Source: Micromonospora okii (lineage in GTDB: Bacteria; Actinomycetota; Actinomycetes; Mycobacteriales; Micromonosporaceae). Taken from it: 64,000 nt of DNA. Shown piece by piece: positions 17,113 to 24,939 of the stretch. A program made the position numbers and the translations under genes. The notes beneath the pieces were generated by a model. That model saw only the letters and a program-made list of their open reading frames with translations. It had not been told where the DNA came from and did not search any database. The first letter of the stretch is position 1, and each line of letters starts with the position of its first letter. The stretch is from positions 61,126-125,125 of the forward strand of contig NZ_BBZF01000028.1 in NCBI RefSeq assembly GCF_020884795.1, read 5' to 3'.

Positions 17113-17967
17113 GTGGCAATGGTCGGCGTTGGCTCGTCCAGGGACCTGACTCATACGACGAGACGGGATCCGGAGGCGGTCGCGGACGGGGCACGACCCC
17201 GGGTCGTGACGGTGGTGCTGGCCGACGCTCAGCCGGTGGTGCGCAGGGGGCTGCATGCCCTGCTGTCCACCTCGACTGAGGTCGACGTGGTGGCCGAGGC
17301 GGGATCGGCGCAGGAGGCGCTGCGGAGCGCGGCGTCGGTCCGCCCCGACGTGCTCGTGCTCGACATCGCGATGCCGGACTTCCAGACCGGCACTCTCCAG
17401 GAGATCACCCGGGCCTCGCCGTCGACCGCGGTGCTGGTCTTCACCGCCGTGGAGGACGAGGCCGCCGTGATCGCCACCATGCGCGCCGGCGCCCGGGGGT
17501 ACGTGCTCAAGAGCTGCCCCGGCGACGGCATCGTGCGGACGGTCCGGGGTCTGGCCACCGGCGAGGTGATCCTCGGTCCCCGGGTGGCCGACCTGCTCAT
17601 CGGGCAGCTCGGCCGGGAGCCGCGCAACCAGCAGATGTTCCCGGAGTTGACGGAGCGCGAGCGGCAGGTGCTGGAGCTGATCGCGGCGGGCATGCGCAAC
17701 GCCGCGATCGCCGCCCGGCTCAACCTGTCCCCGAAGACGATCAGCAACCACATCTCGACGATTTTCAACAAACTGAACGTGTCGGACCGGTACGAGGCGA
17801 TCGAGATGGCCCGCAAGGCCCGGTTCGCCCGCTCACGGCCGTACCGGCCGGCGCTCGACCTGGTAGCCGGCGGCGGCATTTCCCGCCTGCACGGCGCGGG
17901 CGCGGTGCCGTTGCGCGGTGCGGGCGGCTCGGCGGCCCTGGCCAGCCTGCGCTCGGTGGAGGGATGA
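17113..17967 (+). CDS. NarL/FixJ-type response regulator (LuxR family)
   Basis: A 284-residue two-domain regulator. The receiver domain (about 30-145) has acidic Asp pairs near residues 37-38, the phospho-acceptor in Val-Leu-Val-Leu-Asp-Ile-Ala-Met-Pro, and the conserved Lys in Tyr-Val-Leu-Lys-Ser. The LuxR helix-turn-helix (about 180-240) contains Leu-Thr-Glu-Arg-Glu-Arg-Gln-Val-Leu-Glu-Leu-Ile-Ala. A 40-residue tail follows. No histidine kinase is next to it, so it is an orphan. Its stop overlaps the kinase gene start (ATGA), and it is the likely pathway regulator of the NRPS-PKS cluster. ATG at 17119 is an alternative start. Confidence 0.9.
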   Translation: MAMVGVGSSRDLTHTTRRDPEAVADGARPRVVTVVLADAQPVVRRGLHALLSTSTEVDVVAEAGSAQEALRSAASVRPDVLVLDIAMPDFQTGTLQEITRASPSTAVLVFTAVEDEAAVIATMRAGARGYVLKSCPGDGIVRTVRGLATGEVILGPRVADLLIGQLGREPRNQQMFPELTERERQVLELIAAGMRNAAIAARLNLSPKTISNHISTIFNKLNVSDRYEAIEMARKARFARSRPYRPALDLVAGGGISRLHGAGAVPLRGAGGSAALASLRSVEG

Positions 17968-18812
17968 ACAGCATGAACCTGGACCTGGAGACCATCGCCA
18001 ACCGGCTGGAGCCGCGCTTCGGCAAGGCCGCCCACCGCTGGACCGGCACCTTGCCGCAGCGGCTGACCGACCTCGTCGCCGAGTGGGGGCTCGTCCTCGG
18101 TGAGCAACTCAAGTCCGGCAACTCCTCGGTGGTGTTCCGCTGCACCGGGCCGCAGGGTGAGGCGGTGCTGAAGCTGTCACCGGACAGCTACGCGGTGCGG
18201 GAGGAGGTCGACATGCTGCGCCAGTTCGGGCCCAGCGGGCGGGTGCCGGTGGTGCTGGCGGCGGCCCGGGGCGCGGTGCTGCTGGAGTCGATCCGGCCGG
18301 GCACGCTGGTGGAGAAGATGGCGCAGCCCCCCACCCCCGCCGACTACGCCGACTTCCTCACCGACCTGCACGCCGCCGGTGACCCGGCCGCCGCGCCCCG
18401 GCAGCTCACCGACTGGATCGACGTGCTGTTCAACTCGGCGGACCGGCGGGGCGCCGACCTCACCGGGTCGAAGCGCCTGCGCGACGACCTCTTCGCGGCA
18501 CCCACCGAGACCGTGCTGCTCCACGGCGACCTGCACCTGGGCAACGTGCTCAGCGGGGGCGCCCGGGGGTTGGTGGCGATCGACCCGATGGCCTGCGCCG
18601 GCGACCCCTGCTTCGACGCCGTCGACTACGTGCTCGAGGGGCTGGATCGCGCCGAGATGGTACGCCGCCGCGACGAACTCGCCGCCGCCGCCGGGATCGA
18701 CGTCGACCGGCTCGACATGTGGTGCCGGGTGACCGCGCCGATCGGCGCCACGTACGTCAGCAACCCGGCACACTCGGCCGAGCTGGCCGCCTTCGGGCGC
18801 GGCGAGTACTGA
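17964..18812 (+). CDS. Aminoglycoside/hydroxyurea phosphotransferase family kinase (StrB-like)
   Basis: A 282-residue APH-fold kinase. The catalytic loop is His-Gly-Asp-Leu-His-Leu-Gly-Asn near residue 187, and the metal-binding motif is Ile-Asp-Pro-Met-Ala-Cys-Ala-Gly-Asp-Pro near 208. These patterns are those of the streptomycin 6-phosphotransferase group (PF04655). No aminoglycoside genes are nearby. Being coupled to the cluster regulator (4-base overlap), it more likely phosphorylates the cluster product or an intermediate, as self-protection or a biosynthetic step. A perfect palindromic terminator follows 15 bases after its stop, so it ends the regulator transcript. Confidence 0.85.
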   Translation: MNSMNLDLETIANRLEPRFGKAAHRWTGTLPQRLTDLVAEWGLVLGEQLKSGNSSVVFRCTGPQGEAVLKLSPDSYAVREEVDMLRQFGPSGRVPVVLAAARGAVLLESIRPGTLVEKMAQPPTPADYADFLTDLHAAGDPAAAPRQLTDWIDVLFNSADRRGADLTGSKRLRDDLFAAPTETVLLHGDLHLGNVLSGGARGLVAIDPMACAGDPCFDAVDYVLEGLDRAEMVRRRDELAAAAGIDVDRLDMWCRVTAPIGATYVSNPAHSAELAAFGRGEY

Positions 18813-18826
18813 CCGCCCGGTCGAAT

Positions 18827-18868
18827 CGCCAGGTCGAGGCGCACCGCGCGGTGCGCCTCGACCTGGCG
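18827..18868 (+). terminator. Perfect 21-bp palindromic terminator
   Basis: Bases 18827-18847 and 18848-18868 are exact reverse complements with no separate loop, followed by TAGCTTTT. It lies directly after the kinase gene and before the first NRPS gene, and would separate the regulator-kinase transcript from the megasynthase operon. Confidence 0.85.
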
Positions 18869-19158
18869 TAGCTTTTGGGCCCCGCGGCGGCGGCCGGGAA
18901 AGTGACCGTGGGCACGCCGGCGTGCCGGGTCGGCGGTGATGTCGACGGCGGCCAGGATGCCTCCCTCCCGCAGCGGCTGTGCCCACCGGCCGGATCCGCC
19001 GCTGGCCCCGCCCTGCCCGCATCCACGTCCCGGCCGGACCGGGTCACGGCTCGGGCCGTGCCGGCGGATCCGTCCGGCAGCCGACCGGGAGGTTTTCCCT
19101 GCCGGGGCGGGAAGGCCCGCTCTGTCGGGCGGGACGCCCGGACGGCCACGATCGCCAC

Positions 19159-22100
19159 ATGGTTCGTACCGGTCGTGCTTCGTTCGCTCAGGAACGGCTC
19201 TACTTCCTCAACCAGCTGCAACCCGGCAACCCGGCCTACGTGGTGGCCTTCGGGGTGCACCTGCACGGCACGCTTCGCCCCGAGGCGCTGCGCGCGGCCC
19301 TGCTGCGCGTCACCGCTCGGCACGAGGCGCTGCGTACCACGTTCGCGCTGGTGGACGGGGTGCTCACCCAGCGGGTGGTGGACTCCCCGCAGGCGGAGAT
19401 CGAGATCGAGGCCGGGGAGTGGGCCGACCGGGACACCCAGGAGGGGTTCCTGCGTGCCCTGGTCGCCGAGCAGGCGTGCCGGGCGTTCGCGCTCGACGAG
19501 GGGCCGGTGCTGCGCGCGTACCTGCGCTCCTGGGGGCCCGACGAGCACACCCTGGCGGTGCTGGTCCACCACATCGCCTGCGACGGCTGGTCGGTCGGGC
19601 TGCTGCTGCGCGACCTCGCCGCCGAGTACAACGCCGCGCTGGCCGGCGCGGACGGTGCCGGCCACGCCGAACCGGCCGAGTCCTACCTGGCGTACGCGCA
19701 GCGGCAGCGCGCCGCCTGGGAGCGGGACGCCTCCGGGCTGGACTTCTGGCGTACCGAGCTGCGGGACGTCCCGCAGCTCGCGCTGCTCACCGACTTCCCC
19801 CGGCCGAGCGTGCTCGGCAACCGGGGCGCGGTGCTGCGCCGGCCGGTCGACGCCGAGCTGGTCGACCGGCTGACCGCGTGGGCACGGGAGCGCGGGACGA
19901 CGCTGTTCGCGGTGGCCCTGGCCGCCTACGCCTCGGTGCTGTCCCGCTACGCCCGCCAGTCCGAGGTGGTGATCGGGGTCCCGGTGGCCAACCGGATGGA
20001 CGAGGCCGAGGAGCGGGTGGTCGGCTGCCTGGTCAACACCCTGCCGATCCGGCTCGACCTGGCCGGCCGGCCCCGCTTCGCCGAGCTGGTCGACCGGGCC
20101 CGCCGGGCCAGCATGGCCGCCTTCGCCAACCAGGACGTGCCGTTCGAGGAGATCGTGCGGGCCACCGTGGGAGAGCGGCAGCTCAGCCACGCGCCGCTGT
20201 TCCAGACCTCGCTGACCGTGCAGAACTTCCCGTTCGCCTTTCCCGACCTCGACGGGGTGAAGCTGACCGAGGTGGACGTCGAGGTCGACGTCACGAAGTT
20301 CGACGTGGGGCTCACCCTCGACGTCTCCACCGACGTCCCGTTCCTGCGCGCCGAGTACAGCACCGAACTGTTCGCCGAGGAGACCGTCGCCACTCTGCTC
20401 CGGCACTACCTGACCTTCCTGCGCTCGATCGTGGAGGAGCCGGACGCCGAGCCGTCGATGGTGGACGCCGCCGAGCACCGGCTGCTCGTCGAGGAGGTGA
20501 ACCCGCCACTGACCGCCGAGCCGATCGGGTACCCGTCGGTGCTGCACCGCTTCGACGAGCACGTGGCGCGTACCCCGGACGCGGTGGCGGTGCGGCACCG
20601 CGACGCGACGGTGACCTACGCCGAGCTGGACCGCTGGGCCGGACGGATCGCCGCCGGCCTCGCGGACCTGGGGATCGGCCACGGCGACCGGGTCGGGCTG
20701 CTGCTGGGCCGCTCACCCGCGGTGATCGCGGCCATCATCGGGGTGTGGCGGCTCGGCGCCATCTACGTGCCGCTGGACCCGGAGTATCCCCGGCAGCGCC
20801 TAGACCTGATCACCGCCAGCGCCGGGCTGCGGATCATGCTGGCGGAGCCCGGTACCGCCGAAACCGCCCGGGCGCTCACCGCCGACCGGGGCATCCGGGT
20901 GGCCGACCCGCACACCCTCGACGGGGCCGTCGAGGTGCCGCGGGCCTACCCCGCCGGGGACGACCCGGCCTACGTCATCTACACCTCCGGCTCGACCGGG
21001 GTGCCCAAGGGCGTGCTGGTCGGGCACGGCGGCCTGGACGCCCTGAACACCCCCACCCCCGCTGGTCTCGACGTCACCGCCGACGACGTGTGGCTGGCGG
21101 CCAGCTCCTTCTCGTTCGACGCCTCGGTGTGGGAGATGTGGGGGGCGTTGACCACCGGCGGCCGGCTGGTCATCGCCGACCAGTCGGACCTGGTCGACCG
21201 GGAGCGGCTCGCCGCCCTGGTGCACCGGGAGGCGGTCACGTCGGTGTTCCAGACGCCGGGTGCCCTCTACCGACTGCTCCCGCCCTACCTGCGGCAGCTC
21301 GGGAGCGAGCGGTCCCGGCTGCGCTACGTCGTCCTCGGTGGCGAGGCGTTGAGCTGGGCCCGTCTCACCCGGCTGGTCGGCGAGGCGCCCAACCTGAACA
21401 CGGTCTTCGTGAACATGTACGGCATCACCGAGGGCACCATCCACTGCACGATCTTCGCCGCGCCCACCGCCGAGCTGGCCCGCGTCCGGGAGGGCAACGT
21501 CGGTGTACCGCTGCCGTCGGCACGCTGCTACGTCCTCGACGAGGAGCTGCGCCCGACCGGGGTGGACGTGCCCGGCGAGCTGTACTGCGGCGGGGTGCTC
21601 GTCGCGCAGGGCTACGTCGGCAATCCCGAGCTGACCGCCGCCCGCTTCCTGCCCGACCCGTACGGGCGGGGAGTCATGTACAAGACCGGCGACGTGGTCA
21701 AGTGGGGCACCGACGGCAACATGGTCTACCTGGGCCGCAACGACACCCAGGTGCAGCTCCGCGGCTACCGGGTGGAGTTGGCCGAGGTCGAGGGCGCGTT
21801 CCTGACCCACCCGGCGGTGCGCTCGTGCGCGGTGGCGGCCGAGAACGACCAACTGGTCGCCTTCGTGGTCGGCGGGACCGGCCCGGACACCGAACGCGAG
21901 CTGCGCGGCCACGTCCGGCAGACGCTGCCCGCCTACATGGTGCCGGCCCGGATCCTCACGGTCGAGGCGATCCCGCTCACCACCCACGGCAAGGTGGACA
22001 CCGCCCGCCTGCTGGCCGAGACCCGCGCGGCCCGGACGGCCGCCGCGCCGGCTCCGGCCGCCGACCGCGCCACCGGCACTGACCTTCAGGAGCGGGTACG

Positions 22101-22386
22101 GGCCTGCTGGAGCGAGGTGCTCGGCCGCTCCGACGTGGGGCTGCACGACAACTTCTTCGACCTGGGCGGGCACAGCTTCGCGCTGATCACGTTGCAACAG
22201 CGGCTCGCCGACGACGGGCTGGAGGTCTCCGTGACGGACCTGTTCCGGGTCGGCACGGTCGCCGGCTGCGCGGCGCACCTGCGCGAGGCCGCCCCGGTGC
22301 TGGCCGACGCGCGGGTCGCCCAGCGCCACCAGGGGCGGGCCCTGCTCGCCGGCCGGCGGCGCGGTGCCGGAGGCGACCGTGGTTGA
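19159..22386 (+). CDS. Non-ribosomal peptide synthetase, C-A-T module
   Basis: A 1075-residue single module. Condensation domain (about 5-430) with an intact His-His-Ile-Ala-Cys-Asp-Gly-Trp motif near 136. Adenylation domain (about 460-950) with Thr-Ser-Gly-Ser-Thr-Gly near 610 and the terminal Lys in His-Gly-Lys-Val-Asp. Thiolation domain (about 970-1040) with Leu-Gly-Gly-His-Ser. My reading of the ten-residue specificity code is DAWFVGMIHK, nearest to the threonine code DFWNIGMVHK at half its positions; specificity is uncertain. A leading C domain implies an acyl donor from elsewhere. The ATG at 19159 starts right before the C1 motif; no strong ribosome site is seen. The end overlaps the next gene. 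Confidence 0.9.
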   Translation: MVRTGRASFAQERLYFLNQLQPGNPAYVVAFGVHLHGTLRPEALRAALLRVTARHEALRTTFALVDGVLTQRVVDSPQAEIEIEAGEWADRDTQEGFLRALVAEQACRAFALDEGPVLRAYLRSWGPDEHTLAVLVHHIACDGWSVGLLLRDLAAEYNAALAGADGAGHAEPAESYLAYAQRQRAAWERDASGLDFWRTELRDVPQLALLTDFPRPSVLGNRGAVLRRPVDAELVDRLTAWARERGTTLFAVALAAYASVLSRYARQSEVVIGVPVANRMDEAEERVVGCLVNTLPIRLDLAGRPRFAELVDRARRASMAAFANQDVPFEEIVRATVGERQLSHAPLFQTSLTVQNFPFAFPDLDGVKLTEVDVEVDVTKFDVGLTLDVSTDVPFLRAEYSTELFAEETVATLLRHYLTFLRSIVEEPDAEPSMVDAAEHRLLVEEVNPPLTAEPIGYPSVLHRFDEHVARTPDAVAVRHRDATVTYAELDRWAGRIAAGLADLGIGHGDRVGLLLGRSPAVIAAIIGVWRLGAIYVPLDPEYPRQRLDLITASAGLRIMLAEPGTAETARALTADRGIRVADPHTLDGAVEVPRAYPAGDDPAYVIYTSGSTGVPKGVLVGHGGLDALNTPTPAGLDVTADDVWLAASSFSFDASVWEMWGALTTGGRLVIADQSDLVDRERLAALVHREAVTSVFQTPGALYRLLPPYLRQLGSERSRLRYVVLGGEALSWARLTRLVGEAPNLNTVFVNMYGITEGTIHCTIFAAPTAELARVREGNVGVPLPSARCYVLDEELRPTGVDVPGELYCGGVLVAQGYVGNPELTAARFLPDPYGRGVMYKTGDVVKWGTDGNMVYLGRNDTQVQLRGYRVELAEVEGAFLTHPAVRSCAVAAENDQLVAFVVGGTGPDTERELRGHVRQTLPAYMVPARILTVEAIPLTTHGKVDTARLLAETRAARTAAAPAPAADRATGTDLQERVRACWSEVLGRSDVGLHDNFFDLGGHSFALITLQQRLADDGLEVSVTDLFRVGTVAGCAAHLREAAPVLADARVAQRHQGRALLAGRRRGAGGDRG

Positions 22387-24673
22387 GCCCGACGACGACG
22401 CCGCGGTGGCCGTGGTCGGCATGGCCGTCCGCGTCCCCGGCGCGGACCGCGACCTGGACCGGTTCTGGCACCACGTGGTGCACGGCATCGACGCGGTCAG
22501 CTTCTTCACCCCGGAGCAGTTGCTCGGCTGGGGCGTGCCGAAGGACCTCGTCGAGCATCCCGACTTCGTGCCGGCCCGGGCGGTGCTGGAGGGCGCGGAC
22601 CGCTTCGACCACCGACTGTTCAGCTACTCACCGTCGGACAGCGCGCTGATGGACCCCCAGCAGCGGGTCCTGCTGGAGTGCGCGTGGGCGGCGCTGGAGC
22701 ACGCCGGCCAGCCGCCGGTCGCCGCCGACGGCAACCGGATCGGGGTGTACGTGGGCACCGGGCTCAACGTCTACCTGCTCGACAACGTCTGGCCCAACCA
22801 GCGCGCCGTCGAGGCGGCCGGCGGCCTCGGGCTGATCATCGGCAGCGACAAGGACTTCGCGGCCACCCGGATCGCGTACAAGCTGAATCTGCAGGGCCCG
22901 GCGGTCACGGTGCAGGCCGCCTGCTCGACCTCGCTGGTCGCGGTGCACCAGGCGGTGCAGGCGCTGCTGACCTACGACGCCGACGTGGCGCTGGCCGGGG
23001 CGGCGACGGTGGCGCCGCCGACGCGGCGCGGGCACCGGTACGAGCCCGGCGGCATCTTCTCCGCCGACGGTCGGTGCCGGGCCTTCGACGCTGCCGCCGA
23101 CGGGACCGTGCCCGGCGACGGGGCGGGCGTGGTGGTGCTCAAGCGCCTCGCCGACGCGCGCCGGGACGGGGACACCGTGCACGCGGTCATCCGGGGGTCG
23201 GCGATCAACAACGACGGCCTGCGCAAGGCCGGCTTCACCGCACCCGGCCCCACCGGCCAGGCCGCGGTGATCTCGGCGGCGCTGGAGGTGGCCGGCGTCG
23301 ACCCGGACACCGTCGGGCTGATCGAGACGCACGGCACCGGCACCGCGCTGGGCGACCCGATCGAGGTGGCGGCCCTGCGGCAGGTCTTCGACAGCGACCG
23401 GCCCGACCGCGCCCCCTGCGCGCTCGGCGCGGTCAAGTCGGTCGTCGGGCACCTGGACACCGCGGCCGGCGTGATCGGGCTGGTCAAGGCGGTGCTGGCG
23501 CTGAAACACCGGACCGTCCCGCCGATCGCCCACCTGAGCACCCCCAACCCCCGGGTCGAGCTGACTGGCTCGGTCTTCGACCTGCCGGTGGCGGCGCGGC
23601 CCTGGACCCCGATCGACGGGGTGCTGCGGGCCGGGGTCAGCTCCTTCGGCATCGGCGGCACCAACGCCCACGTCGTCCTCGAAGCCGCCCCGGACTCCGC
23701 GCCCCGCCGCCGTCGGCACGTCACCGAGCTGGTCCTCGTCGCCGCGAAGACGGCCGCCGCGGCCCAGGAGAGCGTCGACCGCGCGGTGGACCTCGTGGCC
23801 CGGACCGCCCCCGGCGACCTGGCCGACATCGCGTACACGCTGCGGACCGGCCGCGCCGAGCTGCCCTGGCGGGCGGCGTTCCTCACCGGCCCGCACGGTC
23901 CGGCGGCCGGGACCGGCGCGCCGGGTCCGGCGGTGCGGCAGGTCGACGCGAAGGCGCGGGCGCGGGGCGTGGGCCTGTACCTCACCGCGGCCGGCGAGCT
24001 GACCGGCAACCGGCCGAACTACGACGCCGATCCGGTCTACCGGGCCACCGCCGACGAGGGGGCGGCGCTGCTGCGCGGGCAGCCCCTCGACGAGCCGGCC
24101 CGGGAGCGGGTCACCCGGCTGGTCGCCTGCGTCGGCCTGGCCCGGTCGCTACGCGGTCGGGGGATCGCCCCCCGCGAACTGGCCGGCACCGGCCTCGGCC
24201 TGCTGGCCGGCGCGGTGGTGGCCGGGGTGCTCACCCTGCCGGAGGCGGTGGCGCTGCTGTGCGGCGACCTCGACCCGGCCCGGCTCCGCCCCGCCGAGCT
24301 GCCGCTGCGGCCGGCCGGCGGGGAACCGCTCACGGACGCCGAGTGCGCCGACCCGACCCGCTGGCGGGCGGCGGCGCTCGCCCCGGCCGCGCCGCAGCCG
24401 CTCCCACCCGACCCGGACCGGCTGCTCTGGATCGAGGTCGGCACGAGCGTCACCCCCCGGTTCGGGCCGGACCCGTCGACGCTGCCCACCGATCGGCACG
24501 CCCGGCTGCTGGCGACCGTCGGCGCGCTGTGGCAGCTCGGCCTGGCCGGCCCCTGGGACCCCGCGTACGACACGGGGCGGCAACGGGTGCCCGCCCCCAC
24601 CTACCCCTTCGCCGCCACCCGGCACTACCTGGACGCCCCCGCTACCCACCTGGACACAGAGAGGCACCACTGA
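22364..24673 (+). CDS. Polyketide synthase: ketosynthase plus degenerate acyltransferase
   Basis: A 769-residue protein. The ketosynthase (about 15-435) has the full triad: Cys in Ala-Ala-Cys-Ser-Thr-Ser near 187, His in Glu-Thr-His-Gly-Thr-Gly near 322 and His in Val-Gly-His-Leu near 361. The C-terminal half (about 520-740) aligns with an acyltransferase but is shortened. The nucleophile motif Gly-His-Ser-x-Gly reads Gly-Thr-Gly-Leu-Gly near 607, so Ser and His are gone. The post-AT linker with Tyr-Pro-Phe is still present. It must be served by another AT, probably that of 28442-31336. GTG at 22364 overlaps the NRPS gene by 23 bases; GTG at 22379 is an alternative. Confidence 0.88.
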   Translation: MPEATVVEPDDDAAVAVVGMAVRVPGADRDLDRFWHHVVHGIDAVSFFTPEQLLGWGVPKDLVEHPDFVPARAVLEGADRFDHRLFSYSPSDSALMDPQQRVLLECAWAALEHAGQPPVAADGNRIGVYVGTGLNVYLLDNVWPNQRAVEAAGGLGLIIGSDKDFAATRIAYKLNLQGPAVTVQAACSTSLVAVHQAVQALLTYDADVALAGAATVAPPTRRGHRYEPGGIFSADGRCRAFDAAADGTVPGDGAGVVVLKRLADARRDGDTVHAVIRGSAINNDGLRKAGFTAPGPTGQAAVISAALEVAGVDPDTVGLIETHGTGTALGDPIEVAALRQVFDSDRPDRAPCALGAVKSVVGHLDTAAGVIGLVKAVLALKHRTVPPIAHLSTPNPRVELTGSVFDLPVAARPWTPIDGVLRAGVSSFGIGGTNAHVVLEAAPDSAPRRRRHVTELVLVAAKTAAAAQESVDRAVDLVARTAPGDLADIAYTLRTGRAELPWRAAFLTGPHGPAAGTGAPGPAVRQVDAKARARGVGLYLTAAGELTGNRPNYDADPVYRATADEGAALLRGQPLDEPARERVTRLVACVGLARSLRGRGIAPRELAGTGLGLLAGAVVAGVLTLPEAVALLCGDLDPARLRPAELPLRPAGGEPLTDAECADPTRWRAAALAPAAPQPLPPDPDRLLWIEVGTSVTPRFGPDPSTLPTDRHARLLATVGALWQLGLAGPWDPAYDTGRQRVPAPTYPFAATRHYLDAPATHLDTERHH

Positions 24674-24939
24674 TGCGCGACGTAGACGACCGGACCTGGG
24701 TGGCCGAGTTCGAGGAGCTGTGGAAGGAGGTGCTCGGCGTCGACACGGTCGACGACGACGACGACTTCTTCGACCTCGGCGGCCACTCGCTGAGCGCGCT
24801 GCGGTTCAGCACCCTGATCCGCCAGGAGCTCAACCTCGCGGTGATGTTCGGTCACGTGCTGGAGAACCCCCGCTTCGCCGACCTGCGAACCGTGGCGAGC
24901 CAGGTGCCGGCGGAGCGGCCGGCGGCGGAGGTGGTGTGA
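24673..24939 (+). CDS. Free-standing carrier protein (T/ACP domain)
   Basis: An 88-residue carrier domain with the phosphopantetheine site Phe-Asp-Leu-Gly-Gly-His-Ser-Leu at about residues 32-39, preceded by five Asp residues. Its ATG overlaps the PKS stop (TGATG) and its TGA overlaps the next start. The Leu-Gly-Gly-His-Ser form is that of peptidyl carriers. By position it completes the KS-AT module of the upstream gene. It is an obvious candidate to receive serine in trans from the A-only gene at 31333, since that gene has no carrier. Confidence 0.9.
   Translation: MRDVDDRTWVAEFEELWKEVLGVDTVDDDDDFFDLGGHSLSALRFSTLIRQELNLAVMFGHVLENPRFADLRTVASQVPAERPAAEVV

Noticed and set aside
17964..18812. 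Dedicated streptomycin resistance gene
   Set aside because: The kinase motifs fit, but no aminoglycoside genes are present and the gene is coupled to the NRPS-PKS regulator.
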